Of a stretch of 10,431 nucleotides of DNA, positions 6,166 through 10,431 are shown piece by piece. The stretch spans positions 1 through 10,431 of the forward strand of contig JAJTCI010000055.1 in NCBI GenBank assembly GCA_021323155.1, in the 5' to 3' direction. Position 1 is the first letter of the stretch. Each line of letters opens with the position of its first letter. This stretch comes from Chitinophagaceae bacterium (GTDB taxonomy: Bacteria; Bacteroidota; Bacteroidia; Chitinophagales; Chitinophagaceae). Both the position numbers and the translations under genes were made by a program. The notes under the pieces are model-generated. The model saw only the letters and a program-made list of their open reading frames with translations, searched no databases and was not told the origin of the DNA.

Positions 6166-7060
6166 TAAAAAGCGGCCGAAGAAGACTGCTGATTATATAC
6201 TGCATCACATTGGATTTTCCGATGTCGTCTATGTGGTGGTGGGTGTGCTGTTTGCCGGCTTCGCAATGAAAAGTTTCCTGGTGCCAAATAAATTCCTGGA
6301 TGGGGGTGTCACAGGTATGAGCCTGCTGGCCCATGAGGTTTACCATGTAAGCCTGAGCCTCGTACTCATCGTCGCCAATATCCCTTTCATCATTCTGGGC
6401 GGATACCAGGTTAATAAACTCTTTGCATGGAAGACACTGGTGAGCGTAATCCTCCTGGCCTTGTGCCTCGAACTGGTTCCTTTTCCAACCGATATCACCT
6501 CCGATAAACTCATCGTCTCAACTTTCGGTGGCTTCTTCCTGGGGTTGGGGATCGGGCTCGGCATGCGCGCTGGCTGTGCGATAGACGGCATCGAAATACT
6601 GGCCTTGTATACCTGGCGAAAACTCAGTCTCACCATGAGTGAAATTATTCTCGCGATCAACACCGTAATATTCCTCCTCGCGGCTTTGCAGTTCGGCCTG
6701 GAAACGGCGCTGTACGCAATGCTCACTTATTACATCGCCACGAAGACCATCGACTATGTGGTCGAAGGCATCGAAGAATATACAGGAGTGACTATCATCT
6801 CCGGCTCCAGCGAATTGATCAAGGCGACACTCGTTAAAGAAATGGGCAGGGGCATCACCATATACAAGGGGGAAAGAGGGTTTATGAAAGACACTTTCGA
6901 AGTAAAACACGACTGCGATATCATCTTTACTGTAATCACCCGGCTGGAAGTAAGACGGTTGAAAAAGGTGGTCCACCGCCTCGATCCTAAAGCCTTTGTG
7001 TTTACCCACACCATCAAGGAAACAGCGGGAGGCATTCTGAAACGGCATGTTGAACATTAG
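6116..7060 (+). CDS. YitT family membrane protein with C-terminal DUF2179 domain
   Basis: A 314-residue inner-membrane protein of the YitT (DUF161 plus DUF2179) family. The basic N-tail (1-30) is followed by hydrophobic segments near 37-57, 78-99, 106-122, 135-155 and 182-210, with conserved blocks PNKFLDGGVTG and CAIDGIEILALY. The soluble C-terminal domain, about 226-305, carries the DUF2179 pattern (GRGITIYKGERGF, a VITRLEVRRLKK strand-helix, then DPKAFVF). The family's function is not settled; it is often described as a transporter-like protein of unknown substrate. The ATG at 6116 is 50 nt inside the preceding HD gene, and the next in-frame ATG would remove the first membrane segment, so the overlapping start is the credible one. 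The -TTA-GGA- end at 7060 is followed by no evident hairpin. Confidence 0.9.
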   Translation: MTTSVKSAPGSKATTLSKKRPKKTADYILHHIGFSDVVYVVVGVLFAGFAMKSFLVPNKFLDGGVTGMSLLAHEVYHVSLSLVLIVANIPFIILGGYQVNKLFAWKTLVSVILLALCLELVPFPTDITSDKLIVSTFGGFFLGLGIGLGMRAGCAIDGIEILALYTWRKLSLTMSEIILAINTVIFLLAALQFGLETALYAMLTYYIATKTIDYVVEGIEEYTGVTIISGSSELIKATLVKEMGRGITIYKGERGFMKDTFEVKHDCDIIFTVITRLEVRRLKKVVHRLDPKAFVFTHTIKETAGGILKRHVEH

Positions 7061-7144
7061 GATTTTTGTAAATGCGCCGGCTGAAAAAATGTCTCCTTTA
7101 CTTGAAATATGAATTGTACATTAGAGAACCAATTTTAACTCGTT

Positions 7145-7579
7145 ATGAGAAACATACTCCGTATTGAAACAGCCATTATATACTGGTTGATCGTCTTTGG
7201 TATTGCTGCATACATGTCCTATACCGACAGGAAAGAATACAAAGAACAATGTACCGTTGTGCCCGGCATGGTGTACGCCGAAGTGCCTACTTCCAGCATA
7301 AAGAAAACGAGGCCACTGGTGAAATATGTTGCCGGGAAGGATACTAACTCTTTCGCGGTAAGAGGCTCGCTCAGCCTGAAAGTAGGTGATGCCATCGATG
7401 TCATCTACAACAATAAGGAACCCGAAAAGGCGGAACGTTTCCATACCTGGTATTGGTTCAACTTCCCGCTGATCATTAAAATCATCCTGATCGCCTTGTT
7501 TCCATTTGGGATCATCTGGGGCCTGACAGCGCTGTTTAAAACAAAAACCATCATTCTCCCTTCCAATAAGCCCCTCTAG
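7145..7579 (+). CDS. Two-helix membrane protein, DUF3592-like
   Basis: A 144-residue protein with a membrane helix at each end (about 10-25 and 106-129) and a polar middle of roughly 70 residues. The middle contains VKYVAGKDTNSFAVRGS, then LKVGDAIDVIYNNKEPEKA (about 80-98), the pattern of DUF3592-type domains in which a small beta module is carried between two transmembrane helices, facing outside the cytoplasm. No catalytic residues can be pointed to and the function is unknown. The ATG at 7145 lies 84 nt after the YitT gene, with no terminator seen between them, so read-through is possible. The stop codon ends just eight bases before the -7 box of the next gene. Confidence 0.7.
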   Translation: MRNILRIETAIIYWLIVFGIAAYMSYTDRKEYKEQCTVVPGMVYAEVPTSSIKKTRPLVKYVAGKDTNSFAVRGSLSLKVGDAIDVIYNNKEPEKAERFHTWYWFNFPLIIKIILIALFPFGIIWGLTALFKTKTIILPSNKPL

Positions 7580-7587
7580 CAGAAATA

Positions 7588-7595
7588 TATTTTTG
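7588..7595 (+). promoter_or_regulatory. -7 promoter element TATTTTTG upstream of the SET-domain gene
   Basis: TATTTTTG matches TAnnTTTG exactly and sits eight bases after the previous stop codon. Transcription would start near 7602, giving a leader of about 38 nt before the ATG at 7640. This supports an independent SET-gene transcript. No clear -33 TTG was found at the usual distance. Confidence 0.5.
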
Positions 7596-7639
7596 CCAAT
7601 GGCCTATTAATTGCAGCTTTGCCGCTCTCAAATCAAAGT

Positions 7640-8044
7640 ATGGCATTGCTGGAAAAACATTTGTATGTAAAGAAGAGCCGCCTTCCGGGCGCGGGGAAAG
7701 GACTGTTCACTAAAGTGTTCATTCCAAAAGGAACACTCATCGTTGAATACAAAGGCAACATCACCACCTGGGAGAAGGCAAGCAGTGAAAAACGCTTCAA
7801 CGGTTATATCTACTATATCAACAAGAACCACGTGATCGATGCCCGGCCGGTGAAAACCGCTTTGGCCCGGTATGCCAATGATGCAAGGGGTTTAAAGAAG
7901 ATCGAAGGTGTAAGCAATAACAGCAAATACGTGGAAGATAACGGCCGGGTATACATCGAATCCTTTCGTAATATCGAACCGGGCGGAGAGATTTACGTTG
8001 GGTACGGAAAGGAATATTGGGATGTGGTCAAGGAAAATAAGTGA
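7640..8044 (+). CDS. Small SET-domain protein (putative protein-lysine methyltransferase)
   Basis: A 134-residue protein that is essentially a bare SET domain. From the N-terminus: the SAM-binding G17-x-G19-K20-G21-L22-F23 turn, the E36-Y37-K38-G39 strand, an I66-D67-A68 strand, R77-Y78-A79-N80-D81 at the position of the usual R-x-x-N-H-S block, N93-N94 in place of the later C-x-P-N, and the closing G115-G116-E117-I118...Y122-G123...Y126-W127. These cover the SAM pocket and catalytic Tyr. H is replaced by D after N80, a change also common in short bacterial SET proteins. Family members transfer methyl groups from S-adenosylmethionine to lysine; the target is unknown. The frame extends to a TTG at 7619, but ATG 7640 gives the family-like start. 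It lies 49 bases before a tRNA gene. Confidence 0.88.
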   Translation: MALLEKHLYVKKSRLPGAGKGLFTKVFIPKGTLIVEYKGNITTWEKASSEKRFNGYIYYINKNHVIDARPVKTALARYANDARGLKKIEGVSNNSKYVEDNGRVYIESFRNIEPGGEIYVGYGKEYWDVVKENK

Positions 8045-8057
8045 TAAAGCGATCACT
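8040..8057 (+). repeat. Inverted repeat at the SET-gene stop
   Basis: AGTGAT (8040-8045) pairs with ATCACT (8052-8057) around the 6-base loop AAAGCG. It contains the TGA stop (8042-8044) and ends 36 bases before the tRNA. With no T-run after it, it is at best a weak terminator or transcript-stabilising hairpin. Confidence 0.3.
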
Positions 8058-8075
8058 GCTTGCAGGAAATTTTAC

Positions 8076-8083
8076 TAAACTTG
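8076..8083 (+). promoter_or_regulatory. -7-like element TAAACTTG for the tRNA gene
   Basis: TAAACTTG matches seven of eight positions of TAnnTTTG and ends ten bases before the mature tRNA 5' end at 8094, an ideal distance for a tRNA promoter. The nearest TTG upstream (8060-8062) is closer than the usual spacing, so the -33 part is uncertain. Confidence 0.4.
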
Positions 8084-8093
8084 CACTATAGAT

Positions 8094-8171
8094 GGGTTGT
8101 TAGCTCAGTTGGTTCAGAGCATTACCTTGACAGGGTAGGGGTCACTGGTTCGAGCCCAGTACAACCCACCA
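8094..8171 (+). tRNA. tRNA-Val (anticodon GAC)
   Basis: A complete cloverleaf can be drawn. The acceptor stem GGGTTGT (8094-8100) pairs with ACAACCC (8161-8167). The D stem is GCTC/GAGC (8103-8106 and 8117-8120). The anticodon stem is TTACC/GGTAG (8122-8126 and 8134-8138), with one G-U pair and loop TTGACAG; the anticodon GAC is at 8129-8131. The variable loop is GGGTC. The T stem is ACTGG/CCAGT with loop TTCGAGC. Discriminator A8168 is followed by an encoded CCA. GAC reads valine GUC/GUU codons. No duplicated tRNA 3' end or integrase occurs in the window, so there is no sign of an element inserted here. Confidence 0.97.
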
Positions 8172-8189
8172 CATCTCTTTCCTTAACGA

Positions 8190-10259
8190 TCAAACGCCCC
8201 CTTGGGGTAGTTCCACGAAGAAACGGGTGCCTTCATTGCGCACGCTGTCGAAATAAATACTTCCATTGTGCGCCTCCACTATCTGCTTACAGATAGAAAG
8301 ACCTAATCCGTAAGGCAATTCGCCAGAGGTGCCCTTCCGCTTCGCTTCTGTGAACATATCGAATACGCGGGGCTTGATATCGTCAGGTATGCCAATACCG
8401 TCATCTTCCACGATCAGGCGCGTAAGCTTGTTTTCCGATTCCAGCTTTACCCGTATCGTCGCTTTTTTCGGACTGAACTTGATGGCATTCGTAACAAGGT
8501 TGCTGATGACTCGCTGGATCTTCTCCGGGTTTACATTCAGGTAAAGATCGCTTCCGGGTAACCTCAGGTCGATCGTTTGGCTTTTTTCACTTGCTTTGAT
8601 TTGTAAAAGATCGATTGCATTGCGCACCAGCACGTTCATATTGGTGGGCTCTTTCTCCATTTCTTTCCGTTTCGACTGGTCCGCCGCCTCCAGTATCTCG
8701 GCGATCAGCGCCAGCGAGTTATTACAAGATGTCCGTATAAAGTTCACCATCTCCGCCCGGGCGGTTTCGTCTTTTTCGTTTAGGATGAGATCACACAACA
8801 TGCTGATCGTAGCCACCGGCCCCCTCAGGTCATGCGCTACCGCGCGCATGATCCGCTCTTGCTGCCGGCTCTTGTCTTCCACGGAAGCCAGGGCATGCTG
8901 CAGCTGCATTTTCTGTTCATTCACCTGCGCATTTAACGATTGGAGCAGCGTCACATTCTTCCTGGACCGTTTCAGGTTCCGGAATACGAAAAATATGATA
9001 GCAATTCCGGCGATCGCCGTCAGGATCACAAGCCAGAGGTATACGTTTTTTAATTCGTTGTCTTTTTGCAACGCCTGGATCTCGTACTGGTTCTCAAGTA
9101 TCCTGATCTGTTGGCTAAGGTCAGCCGACTTGATCAACTCAGACTCTCTTTCCAGTGTGTCGCGCAGCTGCGTAAAGCGCATGAGGTAAGGATACGCGGC
9201 GCTTGGATCGTTTCGCTTTTCATGGTACTTCCATGCTAAGCGGTTCCAATCCATTTCAGCCCGTAGATTCCGCATGGTATCCAACCCGCGACGAAGTTGT
9301 TGCAATAGCGTTGAAGTACTGTCCACGTATCCTTCCTGGAACAGCAATTCTGCAAGCTTCACCTGGCTGAACTGGGCATCCTGTGCGTCATGCCCTTTCC
9401 TCGTGTTAATATGGATGCTCTGCCGTAGTAGTTGTTTCGCTCTGGCGGTATCGCCTTTAACCCGGTAAATATCAGCCATATTGCCATAGATCACTGCATT
9501 GGCAATATCGTTCAGGTACTGGCGTTCGTGGTCGTTGAACACCACTCTCTTCTCTGCTATATAATCCAGTGCCCGCTGGTAATATTGAAGCGCACTGTCT
9601 GGTTCCCCGGCTTTGTAAAAACTCAGGCCGATATTATTGAGCACCTGCTGCAGCCGGAAGTAGCGGATGAAATCAAGCTTACAGGTGCCTGATTCATTGA
9701 GGGCCGTCCTGAATTGTTCCGCTGCCTCGATAAACCTGCTCTGGCGATACAGGATCAACGCTAGTCGAAAGCTGTATTCTCCCAACGTACAGGAATCCAG
9801 CGAGGTTTTCCCAACCAGCCGCGCCTGGTAATAGTGCGAATAAGCTTCGTTGTACTTCTTTTGATTGAAAAGAATGTCCCCCTTATTATAATGGGCCAGC
9901 GCATACTCTGCCTTGTATCTTTCAGTTCCGTTGGCTTCTACCAGGTCGATCATACTGTCTGTCACGATCGTCGCCTTTTTATGATCACCAAGCTGGTTGG
10001 TATAAATACCGGCCTTGAATTCGTAGACTTTCAACCGGTCCGAAACCGTTAACTGCTTGCCGGCGATTGCCGAATCGATGAAGTGGATCTGGCGGGTCTT
10101 AGCTTCAGTCGCAGGCTGGTCGGCGGCTTTATTGAGCAGCACGCTAATATCACCCACACCGGGCGAACTGCCTTTATCATCATTGGTGGAACAACCACAC
10201 AGGAAGAGCAGGAACAAAAGCTGCGTAAGAACAAAAGCGTATTTGATGGTGCCGGTCAT
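8190..10259 (-). CDS. Lipid-anchored TPR sensor histidine kinase
   Basis: A 689-residue sensor kinase. The N-terminus is a lipoprotein-type signal with lipobox L20-C21-G22-C23. A long alpha-helical sensor region (about 60-380) holds several TPR-like repeats, such as the blocks around YNEAYSHYYQARL, FIEAAEQFRTALNES, and GEPDSALQYYQRALDYI. One membrane helix follows at about 405-426, then a coiled coil to about 465. The dimerisation/phospho-acceptor box is V474-A475-H476-D477-L478-R479. The ATPase shows the N box NLVTNAIKFS, G1 DDGIGIPDD, F box FDMF and G2 GLGLSI. It should autophosphorylate H476 and hand phosphate to a separate response regulator, as it has no receiver or DNA-binding domain. 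The TPR part should lie in the periplasm. No partner regulator is adjacent. Its start ATG at 10259 agrees with the signal peptide. Confidence 0.93.
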   Translation of the reverse strand: MTGTIKYAFVLTQLLFLLFLCGCSTNDDKGSSPGVGDISVLLNKAADQPATEAKTRQIHFIDSAIAGKQLTVSDRLKVYEFKAGIYTNQLGDHKKATIVTDSMIDLVEANGTERYKAEYALAHYNKGDILFNQKKYNEAYSHYYQARLVGKTSLDSCTLGEYSFRLALILYRQSRFIEAAEQFRTALNESGTCKLDFIRYFRLQQVLNNIGLSFYKAGEPDSALQYYQRALDYIAEKRVVFNDHERQYLNDIANAVIYGNMADIYRVKGDTARAKQLLRQSIHINTRKGHDAQDAQFSQVKLAELLFQEGYVDSTSTLLQQLRRGLDTMRNLRAEMDWNRLAWKYHEKRNDPSAAYPYLMRFTQLRDTLERESELIKSADLSQQIRILENQYEIQALQKDNELKNVYLWLVILTAIAGIAIIFFVFRNLKRSRKNVTLLQSLNAQVNEQKMQLQHALASVEDKSRQQERIMRAVAHDLRGPVATISMLCDLILNEKDETARAEMVNFIRTSCNNSLALIAEILEAADQSKRKEMEKEPTNMNVLVRNAIDLLQIKASEKSQTIDLRLPGSDLYLNVNPEKIQRVISNLVTNAIKFSPKKATIRVKLESENKLTRLIVEDDGIGIPDDIKPRVFDMFTEAKRKGTSGELPYGLGLSICKQIVEAHNGSIYFDSVRNEGTRFFVELPQGGV

Positions 10260-10368
10260 TGGGGTACAAACGCTTTTTACGCTTAATCAACATTGGGCAG
10301 TGAAACTGTTCATAAGTTATTTATCAAACTGGTTAAACCTTTACTAGTTTAATACTTCAATTACTGAT

Positions 10369-10431
10369 ATGTTACAAAAAGCGAATCCCTCCTGGGTTGT
10401 TACCGGTCATCACCAATTTGCCGAAGTAAGA
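10369..10431 (+). CDS. Start of an unidentified gene, cut by the window end
   Basis: A frame opens with ATG at 10369 and stays open for 21 codons to the last base; the translation begins MLQKANPSWVVTGHHQF. It lies 109 bases from, and divergent to, the histidine kinase start. The early WVVTGHHQF stretch looks like a genuine strand-turn of a cytosolic protein rather than noise, and there is no signal peptide. The family cannot be identified from 21 residues. No clear promoter element was found in the gap, which is AT-rich. Confidence 0.45.
   Translation, partial: MLQKANPSWVVTGHHQFAEVR

Noticed and set aside
6518..7057. 179-residue minus-strand ORF inside the YitT gene
   Set aside because: The plus-strand YitT protein has family blocks and membrane helices throughout; the reverse frame has no recognisable features.
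8094..8171. tRNA-Val as an integration site for a mobile element
   Set aside because: No duplicated tRNA 3' end and no integrase or phage gene was found in the window, and both flanks are ordinary genes.
8060..8296. 78-residue plus-strand ORF across the tRNA
   Set aside because: It reads through tRNA-Val and the end of the kinase gene in the wrong strand; the cloverleaf explains the region.
8596..9189. 197-residue plus-strand ORF opposite the histidine kinase
   Set aside because: Its Ser/Arg/Cys-rich composition is typical of an antisense shadow, and the kinase motifs on the other strand are complete.
3897..10259. Response regulator and TPR kinase as a cognate two-component pair
   Set aside because: They are about 3.9 kb apart on opposite strands, with unrelated genes and a convergent gene between; nothing in the sequence links them.

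Overview
The window looks like an ordinary chromosomal stretch of a Bacteroidota bacterium, most likely in or near the family Chitinophagaceae. This is inferred from protein style and layout: a TPR-containing histidine kinase, several exported proteins and lipoproteins with N-terminal signals, loosely packed single genes in mixed orientation, almost no Shine-Dalgarno sequences, and several matches to the Bacteroidota -7 promoter motif TAnnTTTG (exact at 841-848 and 7588-7595). No database search was possible, so the taxonomy is tentative.

Layout, left to right. 63-830 (+) is a PAP2-type membrane phosphatase. 877-2310 (+) is a DUF6986-like enzyme of the citrate lyase beta/HpcH aldolase superfamily. 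The gap 2311-2617 holds a possible 60-residue ORF on the minus strand and three copies of the octamer TTGTGCAT at the next promoter. 2618-3016 (+) is a small VOC/glyoxalase-fold protein. 3073-3810 (+) is an unrecognised lipoprotein, closed by a clear hairpin terminator. 3897-4280 (+) is a stand-alone response-regulator receiver domain. 4313-5428 (-) is a secreted protein with a Pro/Val/Lys-rich linker. 5575-6165 (+) is an HD-domain phosphohydrolase whose end overlaps a YitT-family membrane protein (6116-7060, +) by 50 nt. 7145-7579 (+) is a small two-helix membrane protein resembling DUF3592. 7640-8044 (+) is a small SET-domain methyltransferase-like protein. 8094-8171 (+) is tRNA-Val(GAC). 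8190-10259 (-) is a lipid-anchored TPR sensor histidine kinase. An ORF that opens at 10369 (+) runs off the window.

How the genes relate. Most are single-gene units, and no multi-gene pathway can be read from the window. The HD/YitT pair is the one clear translational coupling. The receiver-only regulator and the histidine kinase both lack an adjacent partner; they are about 3.9 kb apart and need not belong together. Four annotated starts were moved inward from TTG/GTG to ATG (877, 3073, 5428 on the minus strand, and 7640), because signal peptides or family N-termini fit better there.

No CRISPR array, transposon, integrase, toxin-antitoxin pair, defence island or phage gene was seen, and nothing here amounts to a convincing undescribed system. 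The best items for a second look are the TTGTGCAT octamers upstream of the VOC gene, the HD/YitT overlap, the doubly membrane-anchored TPR kinase and the uncharacterised DUF6986-like enzyme.
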